Positions 35,114-43,498 of a DNA stretch of 64,000 bases are shown here, piece by piece; the first letter of the stretch is position 1, and each line of letters begins with the position of its first letter. Source of the stretch: Bacteroidota bacterium (lineage in GTDB: Bacteria > Bacteroidota > Bacteroidia > CAILMK01 > JACPUW01); the NCBI GenBank assembly GCA_016192035.1, contig JACPUW010000030.1, positions 132,322-196,321 on the forward strand, in the 5' to 3' direction. Position numbers and translations under genes: made by a program. The notes under the pieces were generated by a model. It saw only the letters and a list, made by a program, of their open reading frames with translations, searched no databases and had not been told where the DNA came from.

Positions 35114-35803
35114 ATGAACCCTAAAGAGCAACAAGGATTTAAGCGTGAATTTGACGCCTTTGCCCAAAAAGGCCAGGGTATTTCTTCACTTTCACTGGAT
35201 ACCTATTACCGCAAGTTAAGTAACCTAACTCCCAATGTAATAGAAGAGCGGCAACTCAATATTACCGGGATAGATGTGTTTTCGCGGCTCATGATGGACC
35301 GCATCATTTTCCTGGGATTGCCCATTGACGACCAAGTGGCCAATATAGTACAGGCACAATTGCTTTTCCTGGAATCAGCCGATGCCTCGCGAGACATACA
35401 GATATACCTAAATAGCCCTGGGGGTTCGGTATATGCCGGCCTGGGTATCTATGACACCATGCAGTATATCAATCCCGATGTGGCCACAATCTGCACCGGT
35501 ATGGCCGCATCCATGGCCGCCGTATTGCTGTGTGCGGGGGCTAAAGGTAAACGTTCATGCCTGAAACACAGTAGGATTATGATCCACCAGCCCATGAGTG
35601 GTGCACAAGGACAGGTGTCGGATATGGAAATAGCCATTAAGGAAACCATAAAGGTGCGCGATGAACTTTACACCATCATTAGCGAGCACACAGGTAAGAC
35701 CTATGACGAGATTAAGGCCGATTCAGACCGGGATTTTTGGATGTCATCAGCCGAGGCAAAGGCATACGGCATGGTGGACGAAGTACTGGTAAGAAACAAG
35801 TAG
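35114..35803 (+). CDS. clpP: ATP-dependent Clp protease proteolytic subunit
   Basis: The serine peptidase barrel that degrades proteins delivered by ClpX. The catalytic Ser133 is in [11 protein letters not shown] and His158 in [10 protein letters not shown]; the Asp follows in [10 protein letters not shown] (about 203-207). A 20-30-residue N-terminal stretch ([20 protein letters not shown]) exceeds the E. coli propeptide, as usual in Bacteroidota. It starts 16 bases after tig and ends 5 bases before clpX, indicating one operon. Confidence 0.96.
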   Translation: MNPKEQQGFKREFDAFAQKGQGISSLSLDTYYRKLSNLTPNVIEERQLNITGIDVFSRLMMDRIIFLGLPIDDQVANIVQAQLLFLESADASRDIQIYLNSPGGSVYAGLGIYDTMQYINPDVATICTGMAASMAAVLLCAGAKGKRSCLKHSRIMIHQPMSGAQGQVSDMEIAIKETIKVRDELYTIISEHTGKTYDEIKADSDRDFWMSSAEAKAYGMVDEVLVRNK

Positions 35804-35808
35804 CCCAC

Positions 35809-37041
35809 ATGCCCAAGAACGACTATTGCTCATTTTGCTGGAGAAACAAGGACGAAGTTTCGTTGCTCATAGAAGGCAAGGAAGGCTACATCTGCGATAT
35901 CTGCGTAAAAGAGGCGCATAAAATTGTGGCGGCCGAGCATACCCGGGTTTCCTCAAAGAAACTGGAACCCAAGCTATATACCCCCCGAAAAATCAAGGAG
36001 TTCCTGGATGAGTATGTCATAGGTCAGGACGAAGCAAAAAAGGTGATAGCCGTTGCAGTGTATAACCACTTTAAACGCATAAACCACGAACTCAAAAAGG
36101 GCGATGCCGGCGTGGAGATATCCAAGTCCAACATACTGCTCATAGGCGAAACGGGTACCGGAAAAACCCTGCTGGCCCAAACCATTGCCAGGGTGCTCAA
36201 TGTGCCGTTCTGCATAGCCGATGCCACGGTCATTACCGAGGCGGGCTATGTGGGTGAAGATGTCGAAACCATACTTACCCGCTTGCTCCAGGCTGCCAAC
36301 TATGATGTGCAGGCAGCAGAGCGCGGCATTGTCTATATTGATGAGATTGATAAAATTGCCCGCAAGAGTGCCAACCCATCCATCACCCGCGACGTGTCGG
36401 GCGAAGGGGTGCAACAGGCCATGCTCAAGCTGTTGGAAGGTTCGGTGGTGAATGTGCCCCCACAGGGCGGCAGGAAACACCCCGAACAAAGCATGGTGGC
36501 CATCAATACCAAAAACATCCTGTTTATCTGCGGAGGGGCTTTTGACGGTTTGGAAGACATCATTTTGCGGCGACTGAATACCGCAGCCATTGGATATAAG
36601 ACCGGAGAAGCCAAAGTGGACCAATACAAAGGCCAGAACCCTTTTAAGTATGCCATGCACCAAGACATTAAAAAGTTTGGGCTAATACCTGAGCTATTGG
36701 GGCGCTTACCCGTATTGTCTTTTCTCAACCCCCTTGACAAGGACTCGTTGGTGTCTATCATGACCAAGCCTAAAAACGCCTTGGTGAAACAATACCAGGC
36801 ACTGCTCCAAATGGAAGGCGTGAAACTCAGCGTGACCGATGAAGCGGTTGAGTTCTTGGCAAATCAAACACTTGACTTGAAACTCGGCGCCCGGGGCTTG
36901 CGCTCACTGTTTGAGGCCGTCATGACCGATACCATGTTTGAACTGCCAGACAACAAGGACATTAAATCTGTGAAAGTAGATTTGGATTTTGTGACAAAGA
37001 TTTTGGATAGCGAACGGATAAAACACCTTCGCGCAGCCTAA
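35809..37041 (+). CDS. clpX: ClpX unfoldase
   Basis: AAA+ ATPase that unfolds substrates and feeds ClpP. The zinc-binding domain has C7, C10, C29 and C32 (CSFC and CDIC). Walker A is GETGTGKT (113-120), Walker [10 protein letters not shown] (174-182), and the C-terminal sensor [13 protein letters not shown] is present. 410 residues is standard. The ATG at 35809 was chosen over 35737, which lies inside clpP and adds 24 unrelated residues. A terminator follows 8 bases after the stop. Confidence 0.97.
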   Translation: MPKNDYCSFCWRNKDEVSLLIEGKEGYICDICVKEAHKIVAAEHTRVSSKKLEPKLYTPRKIKEFLDEYVIGQDEAKKVIAVAVYNHFKRINHELKKGDAGVEISKSNILLIGETGTGKTLLAQTIARVLNVPFCIADATVITEAGYVGEDVETILTRLLQAANYDVQAAERGIVYIDEIDKIARKSANPSITRDVSGEGVQQAMLKLLEGSVVNVPPQGGRKHPEQSMVAINTKNILFICGGAFDGLEDIILRRLNTAAIGYKTGEAKVDQYKGQNPFKYAMHQDIKKFGLIPELLGRLPVLSFLNPLDKDSLVSIMTKPKNALVKQYQALLQMEGVKLSVTDEAVEFLANQTLDLKLGARGLRSLFEAVMTDTMFELPDNKDIKSVKVDLDFVTKILDSERIKHLRAA

Positions 37042-37048
37042 CACAAAG

Positions 37049-37075
37049 AAAGCGGCTTTTTGGCCGCTTTTTTTT
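37049..37075 (+). terminator. Rho-independent terminator of clpX
   Basis: AAAGCGGC and GCCGCTTT pair around a 6-base loop and run into a T-tract, right after the clpX stop. Confidence 0.92.
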
Positions 37076-37157
37076 CGCCTTGTCAATTATGTATGGGCAG
37101 GGTGTGTCAGCTACCCTTCACAAGCCATACACACCACCCACACCGGTATGGAGGCCG

Positions 37158-37189
37158 CTACCTCGCTCAGCATCACATTGCTGAGGTAG
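37158..37189. other. Imperfect hairpin in the clpX-ompH gap
   Basis: CTACCT and CAGCA on the left, split by a 4-base bulge, can pair with TGCTGAGGTAG on the right. It lies between two near-identical terminators; no gene or clear promoter was seen in 37077-37206 apart from tiny ORFs. Confidence 0.45.
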
Positions 37190-37204
37190 GGGGATTACCT
37201 AGCA

Positions 37205-37236
37205 TAAAAAAAAGCGGCTCATTGGCCGCTTTTTTT
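37205..37236. terminator. Bidirectional terminator before the ompH end
   Basis: An A-run, AGCGGC, a 6-base loop, GCCGCT and a T-run make a symmetric terminator. On the minus strand it ends the ompH transcript; its stem is the same as that of the clpX terminator 160 bases away. Confidence 0.9.
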
Positions 37237-37258
37237 GGATTTCTTCCCTGACTTAGGC

Positions 37259-37762
37259 CTATTTGATACCGAGCTTGGTTTTAACCGCTGCAGTAATGTC
37301 ATGGCTTTCTTCGTAGTACAGCACTATTTGTTCATTGTAGTTCAGCACATAGCTTATGCCCTGTTCCTTGGCCACTACCTTGGTGGCAGCTTGCACCCTT
37401 TTTATCATACGGCCTAGCACCACCTGTTGCATGGTGTCCAAGCGTTTGATTTCTAGGTCGTAGTACTGCTGAAAATTGGCTTCCATCAGGGCCAGGCTGT
37501 TTTGTTTGATGGTCCGTATGGCTATGGGCCATAGCTTCATGCTGTCGGCATACACCGTTTTTGCACGGTTGTACTCGGCCTCCATTTTTTGCAGCCGTGT
37601 CTCTATTTTTTTCTGCTCCTGCTGTAGGCTGTCCATAGAAATTTTGTACTCGGGCAGTGCGGTCACCACTTTTTCCAGGTTTACGTGTCCTATTTTCTGG
37701 GCGTACAGGTTGCTGGCCAAAAAAACTCCAAGGCTTGCTAATAAAATGGGTAAATGCTTCAT
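37259..37762 (-). CDS. ompH: OmpH/Skp-family periplasmic chaperone (second copy)
   Basis: A 167-residue periplasmic chaperone that keeps outer-membrane proteins soluble before BamA inserts them. A signal peptide (MKHLPILLASLGVFLASNLYAQ) precedes the family start KIGHVNLEKVVTALPEY. Residues 45-120 form the long helical arms (SLQQEQKKIETRLQKMEAEYNRA), and the end returns to KEQGISYVLNYNEQIVLYY. It is the downstream member of a tandem pair after bamA; the two copies share fold and order but not much sequence. Confidence 0.92.
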   Translation of the reverse strand: MKHLPILLASLGVFLASNLYAQKIGHVNLEKVVTALPEYKISMDSLQQEQKKIETRLQKMEAEYNRAKTVYADSMKLWPIAIRTIKQNSLALMEANFQQYYDLEIKRLDTMQQVVLGRMIKRVQAATKVVAKEQGISYVLNYNEQIVLYYEESHDITAAVKTKLGIK

Positions 37763-37779
37763 TATTAAGTGTTAGTTTG

Positions 37780-38325
37780 CTATTCTTTTTTATCGGTACC
37801 GGTACCTGCCACAATTCCCATGTAGTCTAGGACCTCATCGCTGCGGTCAAATTTGCTGTTGGTAAAGAGCATGGTTACCGAACCGGCCTTGTCAAACACA
37901 AAATCAAGGGCATTGTCTTTGGCCAATTCCTGTATGGCATCGAATACCTTGTCCTGAATGGGTTTGATCAATTCTTCGCGCTTTTTGTCCAACTCTCCGC
38001 CTGGGCCAAACTTGGCCTTTTTGTACTCGTCTAACTGCTTTTCTTTGGCAAAGATAGCCTCCTCACGTTCTTTCTTTACCGCCTCGGATAACAGGTGGCG
38101 CTCCGCGCGGTAATCGCGAAACATCTTGTCAATCTCCTGTTTGTAGGCAACTATCTGATTTTCCCATTCTTTGGCCATATCGGCCAATTTTTCCTGGGCT
38201 GCCCTATACTCGGGAATTTGGCCGAGTATGTATTCGGTATCTACATAAGCAAATTTCTGAGCATGTGCCGAAGGCAGTATCCCGCCTATACACAGGACAA
38301 GTGCCAGTAATATTTTGTGGTTCAT
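37780..38325 (-). CDS. ompH: OmpH/Skp-family periplasmic chaperone (first copy)
   Basis: A 181-residue Skp-like chaperone. From the ATG at 38325 a clear signal peptide (MNHKILLALVLCIGGILPSAHAQ) is followed by KFAYVDTEYILGQIPEYRAAQEKLADMAKEWENQI and a highly charged coiled-coil arm (SEAVKKEREEAIFAKEKQLDEYKKAKFG). An upstream ATG at 38373 adds 16 residues in front of the signal peptide and is disfavoured. It follows bamA by 49 bases and precedes the second copy by 17, so the three genes form one outer-membrane assembly unit. Confidence 0.93.
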   Translation of the reverse strand: MNHKILLALVLCIGGILPSAHAQKFAYVDTEYILGQIPEYRAAQEKLADMAKEWENQIVAYKQEIDKMFRDYRAERHLLSEAVKKEREEAIFAKEKQLDEYKKAKFGPGGELDKKREELIKPIQDKVFDAIQELAKDNALDFVFDKAGSVTMLFTNSKFDRSDEVLDYMGIVAGTGTDKKE

Positions 38326-38374
38326 TAGTTTGTATTTTAAGTGTGCGGCCGTGTTTTGCATAAACGATACCAAG

Positions 38375-40888
38375 CTAAAACTGCTGGCCTATGGAGATGT
38401 GAAACTGCCCGCCCTTTTGCCTTTCGTTGCCTACCGTACCATCAAACCCAAAACCGTAGTCAAACCCAATGAGCCCGAACATGGGCAAGAAAAAGCGCAC
38501 GCCCGCACCGGCAGAGCGGTATAAGTCAAAAGGGTTGTAGTCCTTGAAATTCAAGAAGTTGTTTCCGGCTTCCATAAAACCGAGAATATATACCGTAGCT
38601 TGTGGATTGAGCGTGAGTGGATAGCGCAGCTCTATCGTGTATTTGTTGAAAATGCCACCGCCTTCAAGTAGGGTAGTGTAGTTGCCATCTTGATCAAAGC
38701 CCTTCACGTTGGGTGTTATTTTGTTGTTGGCATAGCCCCGAAGCCGTATGAGTTCACGGGCATCGAGGTTAAAACCTGATATGCCGTCGCCGCCCATAAA
38801 GAAGCGCTCAAAGGGAGAAGTGCCGTATTCCTTGCTATAACTGCCCAGGTAGCCAAAGTTGGCGGAGGTCTTCAGCACCAACTTGGGCAGCAGTTCCATA
38901 TAAAAGTCTAGGTCAAACCGCCACTTGTGGTACTCTATCCACTTGTATTTCACCTCTGGTAGGGCGGTTTTGTAGTCAATATTTCTCACTAGGGAAACAG
39001 GTAAGCTCCAGTTTAGTGAAAGACTAAGAGATGATCCGTTGCGCGGATAAATAGGGGCTGAAATGGAATTTCGGCTGAGCGAGTGGGTAAAGTAAATGTT
39101 GTTGGCTACCCCGTTGCTAAACAGACTAAATATCTGGGAATAGTTTTCCATGCCATATCGCCTGTATGACAGGGCATTGTACATGTTAAAATAGTTGTCG
39201 GGCCAGGTGAGCCGCTTGCCCAGGCCCAGGCTTCCGCCGGTTACCTTGAATTTGCCCAGGTTTTCGGTAGAATATCCACTTGTAAAAATCGTGTGGTAGG
39301 CACTTATGGTAAAGCTGTTGGGTTTTTTGCCGCCAAACCAGGGTTCGGTAAACGAAAAGTTGTACGACTGATAAGATACGCCGCTGCTTTGTGCCCTTAT
39401 GGAAAGGCGCTGTCCGTCGCCCATGGGGTAGGGGCCTCCCCAATTTTTGGTCTTTAGTAGGTTGCGCGACGAAAAGTTGTTGAGCGTAAGGCCAAGCACG
39501 CCAACTACTTGTCGTTGACCATAGCCCATACTCAGTTCTATTTGGTCACTCGGCTTTTCGGCTATTACATATTCTATGTCCACGGTGCCATTTTTGGGGT
39601 CAGGATTGGTCCTTATGTCTATGGCCTCCGCGTCTATCAAGCCCAATTGCGCCAGGCGTTGCTGGGTAATGATCACATTGGACCGGCTAAACTTGTCGCC
39701 AGGGTTGGTTTGCAATTCCCGTAAAAACACGTGGTCATTGGTGCGGTCATTTCCGCTCACCGATATTCGGTTTATGGTAGCCTGTGGGCCTTCGTAGATC
39801 CTGATTTCCAGGTCTATGCTATCGTTGCCTATGGCCGATTCCACCGGCATAAGGTTAAAGAACAAATACCCGTTGTCCATGTACAGGGTGGTCACGTCCA
39901 GCCCGTTGGGATTCATGCGTAGGTTGCGCTCCAGTTTTACCGGGTCATAGGCATCGCCTTTGTTTATGTTAAGTATGGCGTTTAAAAAATTGCTCGGGTA
40001 TTTGGTGTTGCCACTGAAGGTGATGTTTCTAAAGTAGTACAGGTTGCCTTCGTCTATGGTCAACTTAACATAGAGATTGCCATCAGGAGTGGTCAGGATC
40101 GTGTCGTGGGCTATGCCGGCATCGCGGTAGCCCTTGCTCTGGTAAAAGGCGGCCACGGCATTCTTGTCTTCCTCATATAGCTCGCGGTTAAACTTGGACG
40201 ACCTGAGCCAGTATTGCCAAGTGTGCTGCTTGGTTTTTTTCAGGAGCATCTTGATCCTAAAATCGGAATATACCGCATTGCCCTCTATGTCTATCTTATC
40301 TATCCTTATTCGTTGTCCTTTGTCTATGTGTATTTTAAGTCGATTGGAGTTTTTGTTGTAGAGGGTGTCTTCGGAGCGTGTTATGGTCACCGTGGTATTG
40401 GCAAATCCTTTCTCCGTGTAGTAGTTGCTTATGGTATTTTCTATGCGCTTTAGGTAATGCTCAGATACCACGTCGCCCTTGTTTAGCTTTAGTTTGTCAT
40501 CCAGGGTTTTCGTTTCGGCCTTTCCTACGCCGGTTATAAGGTGGTTAGATAGCCGTGGCCGGGTTATCACCTTGATCAATAAGTATATGTTATCACCTTC
40601 TACCTTATTGGCCGCTATTTCTATGTCAGAAAATAGTTTTTGCTTCCACAGGTTTTCTATGGCGGTTTTCAGGTCTTGGCCGGGCACCTCTATTGTTTTG
40701 CCCACCTCTAGGCCCGATAGTGAAATGACCAAGGGGCGGTTTATGGGCCGGTCACTCTCTACCTGTATGTCGGCTATGGTAAATTTCTTGGGATTTGAAT
40801 AATCTATATCAATGGGTTGTGAAAATCCATGGCTATAGAGCATAAGGGTGGCGGCGAACAAGAGCCCCCGCAGTATCCTATATTTCAT
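38375..40888 (-). CDS. bamA: Outer-membrane protein assembly factor BamA
   Basis: The central pore of the BAM complex, inserting beta-barrels in the outer membrane. From the ATG at 40888, 837 residues: a signal peptide (MKYRILRGLLFAATLMLYSHGFSQ), five POTRA domains (about 35-440; for example FTIADIQVESDRPINRPLVISLSGLEVGKTIEV and RIDKIDIEGNAVYSD), and a C-terminal barrel with FFMGGDGISGFNLDARELIRLRGYA, the conserved RGY loop. It ends in SIGQQF with the terminal Phe. The longer in-frame ATG at 41011 lies within uppS and was rejected. The start overlaps the uppS end by 11 bases. Confidence 0.96.
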   Translation of the reverse strand: MKYRILRGLLFAATLMLYSHGFSQPIDIDYSNPKKFTIADIQVESDRPINRPLVISLSGLEVGKTIEVPGQDLKTAIENLWKQKLFSDIEIAANKVEGDNIYLLIKVITRPRLSNHLITGVGKAETKTLDDKLKLNKGDVVSEHYLKRIENTISNYYTEKGFANTTVTITRSEDTLYNKNSNRLKIHIDKGQRIRIDKIDIEGNAVYSDFRIKMLLKKTKQHTWQYWLRSSKFNRELYEEDKNAVAAFYQSKGYRDAGIAHDTILTTPDGNLYVKLTIDEGNLYYFRNITFSGNTKYPSNFLNAILNINKGDAYDPVKLERNLRMNPNGLDVTTLYMDNGYLFFNLMPVESAIGNDSIDLEIRIYEGPQATINRISVSGNDRTNDHVFLRELQTNPGDKFSRSNVIITQQRLAQLGLIDAEAIDIRTNPDPKNGTVDIEYVIAEKPSDQIELSMGYGQRQVVGVLGLTLNNFSSRNLLKTKNWGGPYPMGDGQRLSIRAQSSGVSYQSYNFSFTEPWFGGKKPNSFTISAYHTIFTSGYSTENLGKFKVTGGSLGLGKRLTWPDNYFNMYNALSYRRYGMENYSQIFSLFSNGVANNIYFTHSLSRNSISAPIYPRNGSSLSLSLNWSLPVSLVRNIDYKTALPEVKYKWIEYHKWRFDLDFYMELLPKLVLKTSANFGYLGSYSKEYGTSPFERFFMGGDGISGFNLDARELIRLRGYANNKITPNVKGFDQDGNYTTLLEGGGIFNKYTIELRYPLTLNPQATVYILGFMEAGNNFLNFKDYNPFDLYRSAGAGVRFFLPMFGLIGFDYGFGFDGTVGNERQKGGQFHISIGQQF

Positions 40889-41633
40889 TGATAAGCTGTT
40901 CGCTGGTTTTGCCAAAGCGCCTTTCGCGGTTCTGGAAGTCTTGTATTGCGGTATAGAGGTCATGTTCAGAAAATTCGGGCCAAGGGGTTTTGCTAAAATA
41001 TAGCTCGGCATAGGCCAATTCCCACAAAAGGAAATTGCTTATGCGGTTTTCGCCACTGGTGCGGATAAGCAATTCCACGTCGGGAAAGTTGCACGTGGAC
41101 AGGGCACCCTTAAACGCTTGGTCGTCTATGTCGTCAATGGCTATGTGTCCGGTAGCGGCCTGTTTGGCAAGCCCTTGCGCGGCACGTACTATGTCCCATT
41201 TGGCCGAGTAACTCAGGGCCAGTATGAGGTTAAGCCCTGTGTTATTCGCGGTATGGCGCATGGATTCATCCAGTTCCTTTTGGCAGGCCACAGGTAGGTC
41301 GGCAGTGCGGCCTATGGTGTGCAGCCTCACCTGGTTTTCATGCAGTTTGGCCAACTCTGCCCGTAGGGTGGAAACCAGGAGTTCCATCAGTGCATTCACT
41401 TCAGGCTGTGGCCGCCCCCAGTTCTCTGTGGAAAAGGCATATAATGTGAGATAACCTACGCCCAGCCTGCCACAGGTTTCTACCATTCGCCTCACGGTAT
41501 TTACCCCTTCCCTATGTCCAAACACGCGGGGCATGCCCCTTTCTTTGGCCCACCTGCCGTTGCCGTCCATGATCATGGCTATGTGTACCGGCACAGGGCG
41601 CTGCACCAATTGCTGCTCAATAGAGGAATCCAT
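40878..41633 (-). CDS. uppS: Undecaprenyl diphosphate synthase
   Basis: A cis-prenyltransferase that builds the C55 lipid carrier for cell-wall and surface glycans. The catalytic Asp23 is in AMIMDGNGRWAKERG; FGHREGVNTVRRMVE (39-53), TLYAFSTENWGRP (62-74), and DVELLIRTSGENRISNFLLWELAYAELYF (about 190-218) are the conserved regions. 251 residues is standard. It stands between DUF6089 and bamA, the usual order in Bacteroidota. Confidence 0.97.
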   Translation of the reverse strand: MDSSIEQQLVQRPVPVHIAMIMDGNGRWAKERGMPRVFGHREGVNTVRRMVETCGRLGVGYLTLYAFSTENWGRPQPEVNALMELLVSTLRAELAKLHENQVRLHTIGRTADLPVACQKELDESMRHTANNTGLNLILALSYSAKWDIVRAAQGLAKQAATGHIAIDDIDDQAFKGALSTCNFPDVELLIRTSGENRISNFLLWELAYAELYFSKTPWPEFSEHDLYTAIQDFQNRERRFGKTSEQLINEI

Positions 41634-41660
41634 CTACCTGTAAAAGGGGGCTAAAATAAC

Positions 41661-42482
41661 TCATTTGAAATTGAAGCAATTGCGGTCATTGAGCCAGAAT
41701 GAAAGGGAAACCGCACCAAATGCGTACCAGTCATTGCGCCCAGGGTTGCCCCTTTGTTTGCCGGCTATGCCGTGCGCATCGGGGCTTTTGTCGGCCAGCA
41801 TCACTGCCAGTGCTCCCTTCGATTCCACCAGGGTGGATTTGTCAAAATATGTCCCGCTCAGGTCGTCGAGGTAATCGGTAAAGGCATACCTAAATCCGCT
41901 GTGCAGGGTGATGATGGCGCGCCGGCCAATGGCCCATTTAAGCCCGCCGCCCATGGGCAGCACCAGGGCCAGGTTGGAGTAGGGTTTGGGCCCGCCTGCC
42001 AAACCCTGTCCTTCGGTGGACAGCGGGCGCAGGTTGTGCCACTGGCCGTTGAGTGACCCTTGGGGGTTGAAATAGGTGGCACCCAAGCCTATAAAGGCGT
42101 AGGGGCTAAATTTTTCGGCCCTAAGGCCAATAAAGAACTTTTGAAAATTGAACTCAAACTGGGTGCTGAACTCCACAAGGACCGACCTGAAGTCTAAGTT
42201 TCTGATGCTATTGGATTTAAAATTGCCGTCATCGCCCGAGACACGGCCATATGAAAGGCCGTGTTTCCAAGCTATAAAACCCGAACCGTGGTTTTTCTTG
42301 TAAAAAACCCCCAGATGCTCATGGGTGGCCGATGGGGCAAATGATGGTGCCAAATCGCCCAGGTAATTGCATATACCTGCCTGAAAGCCAAATTCATGGG
42401 TCTGAGCAAAAACCGGAGAAATCCCGAATAGGAGGGTACAAGTAAGAAACAACCTCATGCGCTGCCGTAAAAAGCCCTTCAA
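41661..42482 (-). CDS. DUF6089-family outer-membrane beta-barrel protein
   Basis: A 273-residue predicted outer-membrane barrel with signal peptide (MRLFLTCTLLFGISPVFAQ). The mature start THEFGFQAGICNYLGDLAPSFAPSATH and the later AEKFSPYAFIGLGATYFNPQG are DUF6089 marks. In Bacteroidota such genes sit next to uppS and bamA, as here; function is unknown. It lies 27 bases ahead of uppS, so is probably part of that transcript. A second ATG at residue 9 could be the true start. Confidence 0.85.
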   Translation of the reverse strand: MKGFLRQRMRLFLTCTLLFGISPVFAQTHEFGFQAGICNYLGDLAPSFAPSATHEHLGVFYKKNHGSGFIAWKHGLSYGRVSGDDGNFKSNSIRNLDFRSVLVEFSTQFEFNFQKFFIGLRAEKFSPYAFIGLGATYFNPQGSLNGQWHNLRPLSTEGQGLAGGPKPYSNLALVLPMGGGLKWAIGRRAIITLHSGFRYAFTDYLDDLSGTYFDKSTLVESKGALAVMLADKSPDAHGIAGKQRGNPGRNDWYAFGAVSLSFWLNDRNCFNFK

Positions 42483-42510
42483 CTTAATAAGAAGGGAATT
42501 ATTGCCGGCG

Positions 42511-42518
42511 CAAAGGTA
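42511..42518 (-). promoter_or_regulatory. Possible -7 box of the DUF6089-uppS-bamA-ompH unit
   Basis: TACCTTTG on the minus strand fits TAnnTTTG, 29 bases before the DUF6089 ATG. No TTG at standard spacing is seen. Confidence 0.4.
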
Positions 42519-42535
42519 TCATAGTACCCCTGGTA

Positions 42536-42916
42536 TTAGGCTTGGCCAAGGTCGTATTCAGGGCCTATGTATGAACTGAGCAACTCCAAGGCCATGCTAT
42601 TGGGAATCTTCACGGCGTTGCCCCGGCCAAAAGGGACTTTGTACAGGTCGCCGCACACGAATCCAAATTCCGTGTCGCGGACTATCAGCATGGATTTGCG
42701 GTTGAGCATCACGGTATCCATGAAACTCATGTCCACATCCCTGCCGGGAAAGCATACGTTATTCACTATCACGTGGTCTGGGCAAATCATTACCTCGTTT
42801 TGCTCATTGCCATAAGCCGGGCTGGTACTCAGGCTTATTTTAAAGGTGTAGTGAAAACGTCCGTGTCGCTCTACAATGCATCCAAAGAGGATGTCGGGTA
42901 TTAACTCAGGTTTCAT
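42536..42916 (-). CDS. Unknown protein, 126 residues
   Basis: A small soluble protein with no signal peptide and no motif I recognise. It has several Met and Cys residues and alternating beta-like segments (FGCIVERHGRFHYTFKISLST, EVMICPDHVIVNNVCF, KSMLIVRDTEFGFVCGDLYKV). Its upstream region (about 42935-43086) resembles the region upstream of the next minus-strand gene at 43109-43318. The gene lies in the only accessory-looking stretch of the window. That it is real is supported by its length, sensible amino-acid composition and the duplicated upstream block; the function is unknown. Confidence 0.6.
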   Translation of the reverse strand: MKPELIPDILFGCIVERHGRFHYTFKISLSTSPAYGNEQNEVMICPDHVIVNNVCFPGRDVDMSFMDTVMLNRKSMLIVRDTEFGFVCGDLYKVPFGRGNAVKIPNSMALELLSSYIGPEYDLGQA

Positions 42917-42934
42917 GGCGGTACTTTAAGATTT

Positions 42935-43086
42935 ATGGTACAAGTATCCGCCACGAAACTGAGCTGTGCAATGCGTTTTCACGCTGTGAGTAAGAGGGCG
43001 TTTTGACCCGCTTTTGGGCCAAAAACGTATGTAGATGCGTCTAACCGGCATTTGAAAATAGTAAAATTACCATCCTGGTAAGATTA
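42935..43086. repeat. Upstream block, copy A of a diverged direct repeat
   Basis: About 150 bases that align without large gaps to 43345-43498. The closest part is AAATAGTAAAATT followed by ACC and TGGTAAGA; GAGTAAG and the GGnACAA/CGAAA portions also agree. Copy A lies ahead of the 126-residue gene and contains TTACCA-TCC-TGGTAA, a perfect short hairpin at 43067-43081. Confidence 0.55.
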
Positions 43087-43108
43087 CAGTACTTCTTCCC
43101 AGATCATA

Positions 43109-43318
43109 TTACCAAGCAATTTCTTCTTCCAGGACAATTACTTTCTCCCCGTCTTCCAACCACAGTTGGATGGATGCGTCAAGCTGTACCGGGTCGTTTT
43201 CTACCGCATCTACCGTTGACAGGTTTTGGGCTTCAATGTCGTAGATGTCGTTGTAGGTGTAAGGGGTTTCCACTACAATGGCTCCGATGTAGAGCAGGAT
43301 GCCGAGTAAAATTTCCAT
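43109..43318 (-). CDS. Small acidic membrane-anchored protein, 69 residues
   Basis: From the ATG at 43318 the protein starts with a hydrophobic segment (MEILLGILLYIGAIVVETPY), either a membrane anchor or an uncleaved signal, then a very acidic body ending in LEDGEKVIVLEEEIAW. An upstream ATG at 43354 adds 12 polar residues. No family is recognised. It follows copy B of the upstream repeat. With this length and no homolog in mind, it could be spurious, but hydrophobic-then-acidic ordering and placement argue for a real small gene. Confidence 0.45.
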   Translation of the reverse strand: MEILLGILLYIGAIVVETPYTYNDIYDIEAQNLSTVDAVENDPVQLDASIQLWLEDGEKVIVLEEEIAW

Positions 43319-43344
43319 TTGGTTATGTTTATTAATTAATGAAT

Positions 43345-43498
43345 GATGGGACAAATCTGTGGTGCGAAAACAGAAAAAGTTGTGACAGTTGACGCGTCTG
43401 AGTAAGGTTGAGTTTTAGGCCTATTTTAGTTGAAATATTTGGGAAAACGCAATTATTGCGGATTTCAAATAGTAAAATTGACCCTATGGTAAGAATGC
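43345..43498. repeat. Upstream block, copy B of a diverged direct repeat
   Basis: Partner of 42935-43086. It lies between the small minus-strand gene and the plus-strand helical-repeat gene and includes the probable ATG of the latter (43486), which in copy A is CTG. Confidence 0.55.

Noticed and set aside
35974-36663. 229-codon minus-strand ORF opposite clpX
   Set aside because: Antisense shadow of a firmly identified gene.
37060-37251. 63-codon ORF across the clpX terminator
   Set aside because: Runs through both terminators and has no plausible composition.
40889-41011. Longer BamA start at 41011
   Set aside because: The added 41 residues lie within uppS and precede a good signal peptide.
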